A DNA stretch of 64,000 nucleotides, from contig CP091734.1 in the NCBI GenBank assembly GCA_022009995.1, forward strand, positions 620,001 to 684,000, given 5' to 3'. Shown in pieces: positions 1-9,687 of the stretch. The stretch comes from Clostridiales bacterium (GTDB lineage Bacteria; Bacillota; Clostridia; Christensenellales; CAG-917). The first letter of the stretch is position 1. Each line of letters opens with the position of its first letter. The position numbers and the translations under genes are program-made. Under the pieces are notes generated by a model, which was given only the letters and a program-made list of their open reading frames with translations, was not told the origin of the DNA and ran no database searches.

Positions 1-56
1 ATATCGTAAAAAAAGACAAAAAATATGTCAAATTATCGTTTTTCCCCCAAAAAACC

Positions 57-85
57 TTGACGGCTTTTTGCTGCCGCGGTAAACT
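57..85 (+). promoter_or_regulatory. sigma-A-type promoter of the first lipoprotein gene
   Basis: TTGACG (57-62) and TAAACT (80-85) are separated by 17 bases and lie about 40 bases before the lipoprotein start at 128. The match to the vegetative consensus is good at -35 and fair at -10. Confidence 0.5.
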
Positions 86-127
86 AATTAAAGTTTACGG
101 ACAGAAAATGGTCAGAAGCAGGGGAAA

Positions 128-1627
128 ATGAAGGGGAGAAAGAAAATTTTGCTGCTCGCGTTGTTCGCGGTGGCAACACTTGTGTTTTCGGCTTGTTCCA
201 AGACACAGACAAATAACGACTTTTCTGTCGGCGGTATCGTAAAAACGGACGCCGATTTTTTTGAGATTTCAATTCTTGTCAACGGCACAAAAACAGATTA
301 TTCGCTTGATTCAAGCGGATGTTTCAACCTTTCCCATCTTAAAAGCGGCGACGTAATCACGTTTTCAAAGGAAGGATATTCTTTCAATTCCTACACGGTG
401 GGAGGCTTTTCCGTGGACGGCATTGAAATCGTCGGGACGAAGTGCCGGTACGACGTGCTTACTTTCTTTGACGAAAATTACGGGACGGTTACGGGCGCGG
501 GAAAGTACGAGTACGGCGAAACCGCAACTCTTTCTTTAACCCCAGCAAATCATTTTGAAATCGACGGGATTTACGAAAAAGACAACCTTGTGTCATCAAC
601 CGGCGAATACTCGTTCACGGTAACGGACGATCGCGTTTTCGTCGTTAAGTTTTCAAAAAAGAAGTATCCGATAACAATTGAAAAGACAGACGAAGCGTGC
701 GTGGTCGAGGCGCCCGAAAACGCGGCGTTCGGCGAAGAAATCACGGTTTCCGCAAGCGACGACGAAAACTTTGTTTTTGCATATTTTGAGATTGACGGGA
801 CGAAATATTACGATAAAACCCTAAAACTTACGATTGAATCCGAAAACACAAAAATAAACGCGGTGTTTTTGAAAAGACTTTCAAAGCCCGAAATATCTTT
901 TGACGGAAGAAGTATTTCGGTTGTCAAAGGTGAAAACGCAAAAAGGTGCGAAGTGTTTATCGACGGTGAATTTTTGTTTAATACTACTTCCGGAGGGAGG
1001 TTTTCCCTTGCGGATTACAATGTGTCGGACGGCGCGCACAACGTGCTTGTAAAAGTTGCGGGCGACGGCTTCGGCGAGAACGAAAGCGCAATAAATATAA
1101 ATTACGTCCGCCCGTACGATACGCCGAAAAACGTCGGTATGCTCATCGAAGAAGACAAGGTTTATTTTGTTTTTCAACAGGTGCTTGCGGCAAGCGGTTA
1201 CGAAATCTTTATGAACGGGCAAAAGGTTGAAACGCCACCGGACAAAAAGTCTTCGGGCGAAAGCATACTTGTCCGAGTCGATACGCTTTTCACAGAGAAC
1301 GGCACATATGCTTTTTCCGTCCGCGCGACGGGCGACCGCCCCGAAAGCGATATGTCCGACGCTTCGGAATATACCTTCAAAGGCACGCTTTCCGCGCCCG
1401 TTGCAAAAATCGAAAACGGCGTTCTGACCGTTTCCCACGAAAAGGACGTGAAATTCCTTGTCGAAATCAACGGCGTCAACGTCGCGGACAAGCTTGACGG
1501 AAACAAGTCGCTTGCGTTATCCGACGTGCTGGAAAAGGGCGCAACCACGGCAAAAATCAAGATCACGGCCATGCTTGACGGCTATAAGCCGAGTTCGGTC
1601 GAAATTATATATAATGCGGAGGAATAA
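128..1627 (+). CDS. lipoprotein with InlB-like and fibronectin-III-like beta repeats
   Basis: 499-residue exported lipoprotein. The N-terminus has a charged MKGRKK start, a hydrophobic stretch and a lipobox ending FSAC near residue 23, so it should be lipid-anchored outside the membrane. Residues ~115-250 hold two segments of the 'F.ENYGTVTGAGKYEYGE' type resembling InlB/Listeria-Bacteroides (Flg_new) beta repeats. Residues ~250-499 look like fibronectin-III-like strands. No catalytic motif is visible; a surface adhesion or scaffold role is inference. It ends 3 bases before the next secreted repeat protein, so the two form an operon. A GGGGA ribosome site precedes the ATG. Confidence 0.75.
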   Translation: MKGRKKILLLALFAVATLVFSACSKTQTNNDFSVGGIVKTDADFFEISILVNGTKTDYSLDSSGCFNLSHLKSGDVITFSKEGYSFNSYTVGGFSVDGIEIVGTKCRYDVLTFFDENYGTVTGAGKYEYGETATLSLTPANHFEIDGIYEKDNLVSSTGEYSFTVTDDRVFVVKFSKKKYPITIEKTDEACVVEAPENAAFGEEITVSASDDENFVFAYFEIDGTKYYDKTLKLTIESENTKINAVFLKRLSKPEISFDGRSISVVKGENAKRCEVFIDGEFLFNTTSGGRFSLADYNVSDGAHNVLVKVAGDGFGENESAININYVRPYDTPKNVGMLIEEDKVYFVFQQVLAASGYEIFMNGQKVETPPDKKSSGESILVRVDTLFTENGTYAFSVRATGDRPESDMSDASEYTFKGTLSAPVAKIENGVLTVSHEKDVKFLVEINGVNVADKLDGNKSLALSDVLEKGATTAKIKITAMLDGYKPSSVEIIYNAEE

Positions 1628-1630
1628 AAA

Positions 1631-3624
1631 ATGAAAAAAGTAATCGCGGCGGTGGTGTTTATGCTGCTTGTCGCCGTCTTTGCGCAGTTTGGCGCAAGCG
1701 ACGTTGCTTTTGCAAACGACGGCAAAACGATGCCGCCGGAAAATCTTTCCGTCACCGTGCGTGACGGGAATTATTATTTGACCTTTGAAAACGTCCCCTA
1801 CAACAACGGGTACGAAGTCGTTGTAAACGGAACGGCGACCGTTGTCGAAAAGGACATAACGACGGTGCTGATTAACGTCGAAAGCGGCAGCGAATTTTCG
1901 GTAAAGATAAGGACGATTTGCGCCGACGAAACGCGCACGTCCGACTTTTACGAAACCACGCTCGTTATCGGTCGCGCGCTTGACGCGCCCGAAAATCTTA
2001 CGATGTCCGCCGACAAGAAACTGTCGTTTTCCGCGGTTGACGGAGCGGCGTCGTACGACGTCGTGATAAACGACGTGTCCGTCTTAAAAGCCGCGACCAA
2101 AACAGAAATCGACCTTATCGACGTACTGACTTCGCCGATAAATTACGAAATAAACGTGCGTGCAAACGGCGACAATCGTTTGACCTACGACAGCAAGTTT
2201 TCAACGCTTTCTTACGACAACGTGATGCAACTCGGCACCCCGGAAAACGTCGGTATAACAAGCGTCGACGGAAAGGTGATTTTATCATTCGACAGCGTTT
2301 CGTACGCAAGCGGATATGAAATCGACGTGAACGGTGAAATATTAAAAACAACCGATAACAAGTATGATTTGACAGATAAAGTGTCCGTTCCTGCCAATTA
2401 TTTGATAAAAGTACGCGCGACGGGCGGAAAAGGATATGACGCGGGCGAGTGGGCGACCACAACGTACGAATGTCGTAAAACCATTGAAAGCCCGCAGCTT
2501 TTGGTTGAAAACAAAACGGTGTCCTGGGCAAAGTCGGAAGGAGCAAACGAATACTCGGTCGTCGTAACTTTTATGGAAACCGAAATCGAAAAGGTCGAAA
2601 GATTTTCGGGAACGAGTTTTGACCTTTCGGAACTTGTCGCAAAGCACGGCGCGGGCGAATACGCGGTGAAAGTGCAGGCACTTTCGAACGGGAATTACGA
2701 TTATTCCGACGTAACTACGATATATTACCGCAATTACCTGACGCTCGAAACGCCGACGGTTGCCGTAAACGGGACAATCGTCAGTTGGGCGAAAGTTGAA
2801 AACGCGGTCGATTACACGATAAAAATCGACGGCAGGATTATTTCCAAAAACGTGTCCGTAACGAAATTCGATATTTCGGAGTACGTTGCGGAAGTAAAAA
2901 CTTACACGATAGCTGTCGTCGCAAACGCAAACGGCTGGTATTATGAATCGGCGGAAGGAACGGCGACTTTTGTTAAGACGGGCGCGCTCTCGTCACCCGT
3001 ACCCACTGCAAGCGGAAGCGTTGTAAGCTGGACGAAAGTACTCGGTGCGACGGCGTACGACGTTTACGTCGGCGGAGAAAGGTGCTGACGGTTACCGAAA
3101 CCACGGCGGATATTTCCGCTCATCTTCAACAGGGCAAAAACAAAGTGAAAATCGTCGCGACAGCCGAAGGGTTTTCAGACGGAGTGTCGGAAGAAATCGT
3201 CGTAATCGGCGACGCAATCGAACGCGTAGGACTCAAAACGTACAGAATGACAATTGAAAACGAAAGCGACTACATCGTTTTCGTTGACGGAAAAAGGACG
3301 GACAAGAAAATCGAAAACGGCAAAATCACGCTTCCCGGTACGGCGGAAAAGATGATTATCGTCCCCGATATAGCCGATTTGCCGGCGGACGGGGAAAAAG
3401 TAACGTTGTTTTCGGAAATCGACCTTACGACAGCCGCACAAGACGGCGAGGAGTACGCAGTCCAAGTGTGGATAATGGACAGCTTTGACAATACCCGCCT
3501 TACGATTATCGGTGAAGGCGAAGGGACAAACGAACTCGGCGAATATGCCGTGGGCGGCGGGAAGAATGTCTATTATCTCAACGAAAAAGGCAAATACCGT
3601 CCGAAACAGACGGGCGAAGTATAA
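1631..3624 (+). CDS. secreted protein with tandem fibronectin-III-like repeats (one slip near 3080)
   Basis: About 664 residues. It starts with a signal peptide (MKKVIAAVVFMLLVAVF, likely cleaved after an A.A site near residue 28) and lacks a lipobox. The rest is at least five ~90-residue repeats with a recurring 'V..A..Y.V.V.G' core (SYASGYEIDVNG, VENAVDYTIKIDG, VLGATAYDVYVGG), typical of fibronectin-III-like sandwiches. The frame breaks at ~3080 in GGAGAAAGGTG; one extra A restores GGEKVLTVT and the repeat register, so I annotate one gene. It lies directly behind the lipoprotein and probably works with it at the cell surface. No enzyme motif is seen. Confidence 0.7.
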
Positions 3625-3641
3625 AAGATATTCGTTAAGCC

Positions 3642-3670
3642 TTGTATTTTAAGAAAAAGACTGATATAAT
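3642..3670 (+). promoter_or_regulatory. promoter for the metallo-beta-lactamase-fold gene
   Basis: TTGTAT (3642-3647) and TATAAT (3665-3670) with a 17-base spacer. A GAGGTG ribosome site and the ATG at 3689 follow within 20 bases. Confidence 0.6.
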
Positions 3671-3688
3671 ATATCGCGAGGTGAAATT

Positions 3689-4534
3689 ATGAGCGTCGAC
3701 AAAACGTTAAAAACCCAACTGAAAGATTACGACGTGCAGGAAGTCGCGCCGAAAATCTATAAAATCAACGAATACAACCTTTCGACAATGTTCGTGATCG
3801 TGGGCAGCGAGCGCGCGCTTTGCATAGATTGCGGCACGGGCGTAGGCGACTATAAGGCGGTCATCGAAAGGCTTGTCGAAGGGAAACCTTACGATATGGT
3901 GTTGTCGCACGGACACGTCGACCATGCCGGCGGCCGCGAGCAGTTCGACAAAATATACGTCGGCAGACGCGACAAAGACATTGTAAAGGAAGCAACCCTT
4001 TCGTACCGCAAGTTTTACATAATCATTATGCGCTATCTTATGTTTTTCAAGTGCATAAAGTTTAAGGACGCGGTCATGAAAAAGGTCGAAAAGGAGCCGG
4101 AACTTATCCCGATTTGCGAAGGGTTCACGTTTGATTTGGGCGACAAAAAGATTGAAGTTTTTGAGACGCCGGGACACACGGAAGGCTGCTTGTGTTTCTT
4201 GTCGAGGAGCGACCGCATAATGTTTTCGGGCGACACTTTCAACCCGCTTATGCTGATGTTTCTGGCGCACGCGACGTCAATCGAGGAATACCGCGAAACG
4301 CAGGAAAAACTTTTGAAAATCGACGGATACGACGTGTTCTGGCCGTCGCATCTTTCCGCGCCGCTCACCCGTGAAGACGGGGCGGGCATTATGAAAACCG
4401 CCGACAAAATTTTGAAGCAAAAGCACAACTTCTTCCTGCCGTCGATATTCATAAAAACGGTTGATAAAAGGAGTATTATTTATCGTCCCGACCACGTTCG
4501 TCGCAAGAAGAAAGAAAAACAAAAACAAGGTTAA
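3689..4534 (+). CDS. metallo-beta-lactamase-fold hydrolase
   Basis: 281 residues. The binuclear zinc signature LSHGHVDHAGG (HxHxDH, residues ~71-81) is present, with later ligands in TPGHTEGCL and SGDTF, the expected order for this fold. The family covers glyoxalase II-like, lactonase and nuclease enzymes, and nothing here fixes the substrate. The last ~30 residues are basic and lysine-rich (RRKKKEKQKQG). It has its own promoter and is followed by a hairpin terminator, so it is probably monocistronic. Fold and metal site are well supported; substrate is unknown. Confidence 0.85.
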   Translation: MSVDKTLKTQLKDYDVQEVAPKIYKINEYNLSTMFVIVGSERALCIDCGTGVGDYKAVIERLVEGKPYDMVLSHGHVDHAGGREQFDKIYVGRRDKDIVKEATLSYRKFYIIIMRYLMFFKCIKFKDAVMKKVEKEPELIPICEGFTFDLGDKKIEVFETPGHTEGCLCFLSRSDRIMFSGDTFNPLMLMFLAHATSIEEYRETQEKLLKIDGYDVFWPSHLSAPLTREDGAGIMKTADKILKQKHNFFLPSIFIKTVDKRSIIYRPDHVRRKKKEKQKQG

Positions 4535-4546
4535 ACAGCCAAAATT

Positions 4547-4586
4547 ATGCGGTAAACTGCATTTTTTGCAGTGTGCCGCATTTTTG
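4547..4586 (+). terminator. intrinsic terminator after the metallo-beta-lactamase-fold gene
   Basis: ATGCGGTAAACTGCA pairs imperfectly with TGCAGTGTGCCGCAT around a T-rich loop, followed by TTTTT. Confidence 0.65.
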
Positions 4587-4602
4587 ATATAAGGAGAAAG
4601 AA

Positions 4603-5124
4603 ATGATTATTTTTGCAAAATACGGTGAGTACGACAGGCGTGAACTTCTGGAAGAATGCCTGACGAAATATCTTGAAACCATGAAAAAAACCAAGCTCGA
4701 AGGCGAACTTACCGAGCTTAAAAACCACAACGACAAACCTTATTTTAAGGATTATCCCGACGTAAGGTTTTCGATTTCGCACAGCGGCGCGCTTGTCGTC
4801 GTCGCAATGGCGCAGACGGAAGTAGGAATCGACATCGAGGAGTTCCGTCCCCGCGCGTATCAGAAAGTCGTCGAAAACGTTTTCACGAAAGGCGAGGCGA
4901 AAGAAGTCAAAGACCTTGAAACTTTTCTTGCGGTATGGACGAGAAAGGAAGCCTATCTCAAACTCACGAGCGAGGGGCTTTCCGGCGTCAGGTCAAACGA
5001 CGTGTCGGGCGATTTGTTTTACGAGGGCAAGCGCGTCGTCGCAACGCCGCTCAACATTTTCGCGGGATACGTCGGCACGGTCGTTGCGGAAGAACAGCCC
5101 GTTATTCTCGTCGATCTCGATTGA
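4603..5124 (+). CDS. 4'-phosphopantetheinyl transferase, Sfp/AcpT type
   Basis: 173 residues. Transfers the phosphopantetheine arm of CoA to a serine of an acyl carrier protein. The magnesium and substrate motifs are visible: GIDIEEFRP (residues ~74-82, for the family's GvDiE) and WTRKEAYLKLTSEGL (residues ~112-126, WxxKEAxxK). The N-terminal half carries the DYPDVRFSISHSG motif. It is shorter than classical Sfp (~225 residues). The ACP gene follows 55 bases downstream with its own promoter, so its natural substrate is probably that ACP. An AAGGAG ribosome site precedes the start. Confidence 0.9.
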   Translation: MIIFAKYGEYDRRELLEECLTKYLETMKKTKLEGELTELKNHNDKPYFKDYPDVRFSISHSGALVVVAMAQTEVGIDIEEFRPRAYQKVVENVFTKGEAKEVKDLETFLAVWTRKEAYLKLTSEGLSGVRSNDVSGDLFYEGKRVVATPLNIFAGYVGTVVAEEQPVILVDLD

Positions 5125-5149
5125 CTTATCGAAAAAGATTTAGTAAAAT
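5121..5149 (+). promoter_or_regulatory. promoter for the acyl carrier protein gene
   Basis: TTGACT (5121-5126) and TAAAAT (5144-5149) with a 17-base spacer. It overlaps the last codon of the upstream transferase gene. Confidence 0.6.
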
Positions 5150-5179
5150 AAAACATATTCCGAAACGGAGGACTTTGAA

Positions 5180-5407
5180 ATGGTACTTGATAAAATTAAA
5201 GATATGCTTGAAAAACAACTCGGCATCGACAAAAGCAAAATCACCGAAGATTCCGATATTATCAAAGACATCGGCGCGGACAGTCTGGACATCGTGGAAT
5301 TTCTGATGGACGCCGAAAACGAATGGGGCATCACCATCGAAGAAGAAGACGTGAAAAACCTTCATACCATCGGCGACGTCGTAAAATATATCGAATCCCG
5401 CATTTGA
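5180..5407 (+). CDS. acpP: acyl carrier protein
   Basis: 75 residues, the normal size for AcpP. The phosphopantetheine attachment site GADSLDIVEF (serine at about residue 36) is intact, and the following acidic helix (EEEDVKNLHTIGDVV) is typical. It carries growing acyl chains as thioesters in fatty-acid synthesis, in the cytoplasm. No fatty-acid synthesis genes are adjacent; only the phosphopantetheinyl transferase is next to it. Ribosome site CGGAGG; a symmetric hairpin terminator follows. Confidence 0.95.
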   Translation: MVLDKIKDMLEKQLGIDKSKITEDSDIIKDIGADSLDIVEFLMDAENEWGITIEEEDVKNLHTIGDVVKYIESRI

Positions 5408-5440
5408 TAAAACCCGCGAAAACACGAAAAGAGCAAAAGA

Positions 5441-5473
5441 AAACCACCGAAAAAAATCGGTGGTTTGTTTTTT
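5441..5473 (+). terminator. bidirectional terminator between acpP and the esterase gene
   Basis: AAACCACCGA pairs perfectly with TCGGTGGTTT (5457-5466), followed by a T-run. The A-rich other side also suits the converging gene on the minus strand. Confidence 0.8.
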
Positions 5474-5492
5474 GCCGCAAAGCGGATTTTTG

Positions 5493-6410
5493 TTATTTAT
5501 CCTGATATACGCGCCACAGGAAGTCTTTTTCCTTTTTAAGGACGATGCGCGCCGAGGGCATCCACGTTTTCAGGTTGTAGTCGTGGAAAGAGTTGAGCGG
5601 TTCCCACGCGCAGAAATATTCGTAAGGAATATCTTTTGCTTCCAGTGCTTTTCTCAGTTTCTTGCTGCCGCCGTTCGTGAAGACGTCCTGAATACCGTTG
5701 TTAAGGAACAGACGGGGGAAGGGTTTCTCGACGCCGAGAAATACCTGCAATTCGTTGTAATATTCGTACTCCGATTTGAGTTTTTTGTAGTGTTTGATGC
5801 CGGTGCAGTGATAAGTCATCGTGCGGATAACGGGCAGGTTGATGATTTTGCCTTCGAAGTCGATTGCGGGGCAGTTGAGAATCGCGCCCTTGATTTTGAT
5901 ATCGACGTCGGGAAGTCCCAGATGTTCGCGATATCCGGGGTGATTCTGGCAGTTTATCGTCACCATGGAAAGGTGTCCGCCCGCGCTGTCGCCGGAGATG
6001 ACGAAGTTGTCAAGGTCAAGACCGTATTTGTCTGCGTTGGCGACAACCCATTGCAGAGCCTTATAGACCTGTTTCATGTAGTCGGGGAAGCGGTACTTCG
6101 GACCGAGACCGTAACTGATATTGACGGTAAAAGCGCCCGTGCGCGCCATATGCTGGCAATAGCCGCGGCGCATTTTTTTGTCGCCTTCGATCCAGCCGCC
6201 GCCGTGAATCATAAAGAACACGGGGAACTTTCCTTCCGTAAGTTTTCCGCGTTGTTTTTCGTCGTAAATAATATCGAGTTTTCCCGTGTCGGGATGTTCC
6301 TCGTCATAGACGATATCTTTCACTTCCGTAAGCCCTTTTCCGGGGAAGCGGTTGCACAATAAATATTTGATATAGTCATCGACAAAGAAAGCAGCGCTTA
6401 ATAATGACAT
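5493..6410 (-). CDS. alpha/beta hydrolase, HSL/acetyl-esterase type
   Basis: About 305 residues from the ATG at 6410, chosen because AGGAGG lies just before it. The oxyanion-hole motif HGGGW and nucleophile elbow GDSAGGH identify the hormone-sensitive-lipase family of carboxylesterases; a late SFHDYN histidine is the likely third triad member. Such enzymes hydrolyse short acyl esters. It diverges from the SCP2-like gene that opens the aminotransferase/transketolase operon, so a shared pathway is possible but inferred. No signal peptide is seen, so it is probably cytoplasmic. Confidence 0.85.
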   Translation of the reverse strand: MSLLSAAFFVDDYIKYLLCNRFPGKGLTEVKDIVYDEEHPDTGKLDIIYDEKQRGKLTEGKFPVFFMIHGGGWIEGDKKMRRGYCQHMARTGAFTVNISYGLGPKYRFPDYMKQVYKALQWVVANADKYGLDLDNFVISGDSAGGHLSMVTINCQNHPGYREHLGLPDVDIKIKGAILNCPAIDFEGKIINLPVIRTMTYHCTGIKHYKKLKSEYEYYNELQVFLGVEKPFPRLFLNNGIQDVFTNGGSKKLRKALEAKDIPYEYFCAWEPLNSFHDYNLKTWMPSARIVLKKEKDFLWRVYQDK

Positions 6411-6644
6411 AAAATTCCTCCAAGATTTATTACAATAAGTATAATAAAAAAATCGCCGCACTTTGCAACAGTTTTCCGCCGCCCGGCAAAAGAAAAAGGC
6501 AAAAGACAGGAAAACGCGCATACGATTTTATTAAAAAAGAAAATACAAACGCGCCGTTTTGTCAAAAATCGCCTTAAAAACACACGTTCTTTTCCATACA
6601 AAACAAGACAAGTGTAAAAAATAATATTTTTATCCGATTAAGGA

Positions 6645-6674
6645 TTGAAAAATGGTGCGGTTTTATGGTAAGAT
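6645..6674 (+). promoter_or_regulatory. candidate promoter for the SCP2/aminotransferase/transketolase operon
   Basis: TTGAAA (6645-6650) and TAAGAT (6669-6674) with an 18-base spacer, 36 bases before the first gene. No palindrome like the TetR boxes at 17.0 kb is seen here. Confidence 0.45.
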
Positions 6675-6709
6675 TAAGTTACTAAATTCTATAAAAAGGG
6701 GGATATCCT

Positions 6710-7498
6710 ATGGACAACATCACCAAGGCAAAAATAAATCTGTTTGCTGTCTTAAGGAACCTTGAAGATTTGTGTGCAATGGACAAAGAGTCCGCCGACA
6801 TCATCAAGGATACCAAACTTTCCGTACAGTTCAACGTGCCCGACGTAGGAAGCGCAACCATAGATTTCGATCACGGCAAGTGCACTTTCAATCGCGGCAA
6901 AAAACACGCCGGACTGCAACTCTTCTTCACTTCGGCGGAGCATTTCAACAACCTTATCGATCCGCCCAAGGACGCTAACGGTAAACCCAAAACGGTCATA
7001 CCTATTTTCTACAACGTATTCAAAGCAGGATTCCTTCTCAATCAATTCACGAAGCTCGCCGACAGACTCTCGTATTATCTGCAACCGGCGGCGGACAAGA
7101 AGGCGGAACTTCTGAAAGATCCCGAATATTTCAAAATCAACACGACGCTCACGCTGTACACCGCGTTGTTCGCACTCTGCGAAGTCGCAAACAGCGATAA
7201 GGTCGGTAAACTTTGTGCAAAGCGTATGTGCGACGGCAAGATCGCTGCGGGTATCCCCGGCGGTCCGCAACTCAACATCACCGTCAAAGACCACAAGCTT
7301 TACGGAGCAAAGGGCGCAATCGACGACTGGTCGGCACAAATGTTCTTTGCGAATATGGAATTCGCGCACGACTTGCTGAACGGCAACGCGTCGAGTTTCG
7401 GCGGTATGGGCAGCGGCGACTTCCAGGTAAGAGGCCGTCTCGATATGCTGGAACAAATGGCAAAGATGCTCAACCTCGTCAGCGCATATCTCGGATAG
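6710..7498 (+). CDS. SCP2-like (sterol-carrier-type fold) protein, first copy
   Basis: 262 residues, soluble, no signal peptide. The N-terminal half alternates strands and helices with 'VQFNVPDVGSATIDFDHGKC', and a 'FTSAEHFNNLIDPP' segment resembles the way SCP2-like domains bind hydrophobic ligands. The assignment rests on general pattern and on similarity in layout to the gene at 10774 (lower-level repeat of 'F.TPEKF...F.GKGMP'). It opens an operon with a class III aminotransferase 10 bases downstream. No catalytic residues are apparent, so a carrier or accessory role is inferred. Ribosome site AGGGGG. Confidence 0.5.
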   Translation: MDNITKAKINLFAVLRNLEDLCAMDKESADIIKDTKLSVQFNVPDVGSATIDFDHGKCTFNRGKKHAGLQLFFTSAEHFNNLIDPPKDANGKPKTVIPIFYNVFKAGFLLNQFTKLADRLSYYLQPAADKKAELLKDPEYFKINTTLTLYTALFALCEVANSDKVGKLCAKRMCDGKIAAGIPGGPQLNITVKDHKLYGAKGAIDDWSAQMFFANMEFAHDLLNGNASSFGGMGSGDFQVRGRLDMLEQMAKMLNLVSAYLG

Positions 7499-7507
7499 GA
7501 GGAAATT

Positions 7508-8797
7508 ATGAATCTCGTTTACGAACCCAAAAAGATAATTGACGTTACCAAAAGCCAGGCCACTTTCAAAAGGGCTTTGAATTGTATCCCCGCGGGCATT
7601 TACGGACATCTCGGACCTTCCGAGGGCTGTATGGTTCCCGTATCGTCGTATCCTTTATATATGGATCACGCGCAAGGCGCGTACATATACGATATCGACG
7701 GCAACAGAATCATCGACTATATGTGCGGTTACGGCCCCAACTATCTGGGCTATAACGATCCCGACGTCGACGCTGCCGCCGCCGCTCAGAGAAAGAAGGG
7801 CGACTGCACCACGCTTATCAGCGATATCACCGTCGAATTTGCGGAAGAAGTTTGCAAGACCATCAATATGGCAGACTGGGCATTCTTCGCAAAGAACGGT
7901 AACGACGTCACGCAATTTGCAATGATGATCGCGCGTGCTTATACCGGACGCAAGAAAATGGTTTTGACGAAAGGCTGGTACCACGGCGTATCTCCCTGGA
8001 CGCAAAAACTCGGCTATTCGGGCATCATCGAAGAAGACGTTTGCAACAACCTTTATATCGAGTGGAACCATCCCGAACAATTCGAGGCTCTCTGCCAACA
8101 GTACGAAGGACAAATCGCAGGCTTCATTTCGCAACCTTATCAACACGGTAACTTTGCGGATAACGAACTGCCCGCCCCCGGATACTGGCAGAAGATTCGC
8201 GAAATCTGCGACAAATACGGCGTAGTGCTTATTATCGACGACGTACGCGCGGGCTTCCGTATCGACATCAACGGTTCCGATTACCATTACGGCATTAAAT
8301 CCGACTTGTCCTGCTTCTGCAAGGCAATCGCAAACGGATACAACGTATCGTGCCTCTGCGGCAACAAGAAACTTCTCAACGCGACGTCCGACATCGCGTA
8401 CACCGGCAGCTACTGGCTTTCGGCAGTACCGTTTGCGGCGGGTATCGCAACCCTTCGCAAGGCAAAAGCGTTGAACGCTACCGAAGAAAACGCAAAGAAA
8501 GGCAAGAAACTTACCGACGGCCTTAAAGAAATCGCAAAAGACAACGGATTCGACCTCCGCGTCACAGGCGAACCGGGTATGTTCTATCTGCGCCTTGCGA
8601 ACGACCTTCCTTCGCGCGTTATCCATCAGGACTGGGTATGCGAGTGCGTAAAACGCGGCGTATTCTTCACCAGCCACCACAACCACTTCATCAACTATGC
8701 ACTCAGCAATGAGGACATCCAATACACTTGGGAAGTTGCGGACGAAGCGTACAAAGTAGTGCGTGAACGCTATCCCCAGGCACAACTCATTAAATAA
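7508..8797 (+). CDS. class III PLP-dependent aminotransferase (glutamate-1-semialdehyde aminomutase-like)
   Basis: 429 residues, normal for the family. The PLP-binding aspartate lies in IIDDVRAGFR (residues ~240) and the Schiff-base lysine in CFCKAIANGYNVS (~275); WYHGVSPW matches the substrate/PLP phosphate region. It resembles glutamate-1-semialdehyde aminomutases, but no other haem genes are nearby, so an amino transfer to a keto or aldehyde sugar-like substrate fits better with the adjacent transketolase. It sits 19 bases before the transketolase N-subunit. A second, divergent class III enzyme lies at 14817-16351. The substrate is unknown. Confidence 0.85.
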   Translation: MNLVYEPKKIIDVTKSQATFKRALNCIPAGIYGHLGPSEGCMVPVSSYPLYMDHAQGAYIYDIDGNRIIDYMCGYGPNYLGYNDPDVDAAAAAQRKKGDCTTLISDITVEFAEEVCKTINMADWAFFAKNGNDVTQFAMMIARAYTGRKKMVLTKGWYHGVSPWTQKLGYSGIIEEDVCNNLYIEWNHPEQFEALCQQYEGQIAGFISQPYQHGNFADNELPAPGYWQKIREICDKYGVVLIIDDVRAGFRIDINGSDYHYGIKSDLSCFCKAIANGYNVSCLCGNKKLLNATSDIAYTGSYWLSAVPFAAGIATLRKAKALNATEENAKKGKKLTDGLKEIAKDNGFDLRVTGEPGMFYLRLANDLPSRVIHQDWVCECVKRGVFFTSHHNHFINYALSNEDIQYTWEVADEAYKVVRERYPQAQLIK

Positions 8798-8815
8798 TTT
8801 TAGGAGGAATCAATT

Positions 8816-9685
8816 ATGGCTTTAACTAAACAAGAGTGGATAAGACTTGAAGAAAAGGCTGACGAACTGCGCAAACTTTGTCTTTACACCACGCATTGTT
8901 CCAGCGGGCATATCGGCGGCAGCATGAGCGCAGCCGACGTCCTCACTGCTCTTTATTACAAGTATATGAATTTCGACCCGAAGAACCCCGACGATCCCGA
9001 CCGCGACAGATGCATCGTGTCCAAAGGACACATCGGCATTTTCCTTGCGGGTATGTTCGCCGACCTCGGTCTTGTCGACAAAGAAGAACTCAAAACCTTC
9101 AACCTTACCGGCAGCCGTCTCGGAATGCACCTTGACAGCAATAAGGTCAAAGGTCTTGACGCGTCCACCGGTTCGTTGGGACACGGCCCCTCGCTTGCTC
9201 TCGGCATGGCTTATGCGGCACGTCTCAACAAACAAAACTACACCACGTACGTTATGACCGGCGACGGCGAACTTGACGAAGGTTCCTGCTGGGAAGCGTT
9301 CATGGCAATCTCGCACTTCAAACTCACGAACTGCGTCGTTATCATCGACCGCAACCATTTCAGTATCGACGGCAACACCGAAGACGTTATGGCGCTTGAA
9401 CCCCTTGCGGACAAAATGACCGCTTTCGGTTTCGACACCAAAGTCATCAACGGACATCGTTTCGACGAAATTTGCGACGCTATCGAATACGCAAAGAAAG
9501 CACCGAACGGCAAACCCGTTTGCATCATCTCCGACTCTATCAAGGGTGTAGGTATGAAACTTACGTCCGGTAACTTCAAATGGCACTACGGCGCCATCAA
9601 CGACGAAATGTATGAAACCTGCTTGCACGATCTGGACGAATACAAGAAATCCAGAATCGCTGTGGCTGAAAAGGAGGGCATTTAA
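8816..9685 (+). CDS. transketolase, N-terminal (thiamine diphosphate-binding) subunit
   Basis: 289 residues. Carries the ThDP pyrophosphate/Mg motif GDGELDEGSCWEA (residues ~147) and the early SSGHIGGSMSAADVL histidine/glycine motif, as in split transketolases of bacteria and archaea. Transfers two-carbon ketol units between sugars. The partner subunit starts 3 bases downstream, and the two should form the active alpha/beta enzyme in the cytoplasm. Its place between an aminotransferase and SCP2-like genes suggests a dedicated, not pentose-phosphate, substrate. Ribosome site AGGAGG. Confidence 0.9.
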   Translation: MALTKQEWIRLEEKADELRKLCLYTTHCSSGHIGGSMSAADVLTALYYKYMNFDPKNPDDPDRDRCIVSKGHIGIFLAGMFADLGLVDKEELKTFNLTGSRLGMHLDSNKVKGLDASTGSLGHGPSLALGMAYAARLNKQNYTTYVMTGDGELDEGSCWEAFMAISHFKLTNCVVIIDRNHFSIDGNTEDVMALEPLADKMTAFGFDTKVINGHRFDEICDAIEYAKKAPNGKPVCIISDSIKGVGMKLTSGNFKWHYGAINDEMYETCLHDLDEYKKSRIAVAEKEGI

Positions 9686-9687
9686 TT

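Noticed and set aside
5460..6362. A 300-codon open frame on the plus strand opposite the esterase gene
   Set aside because: Antisense shadow of the esterase, which has HGGGW and GDSAGGH motifs and an AGGAGG start.
7508..8797. Haem biosynthesis role (hemL) for the class III aminotransferases
   Set aside because: No other tetrapyrrole genes are present, two divergent copies exist, and neighbours are transketolase and aldolases, so the symbol was not used.
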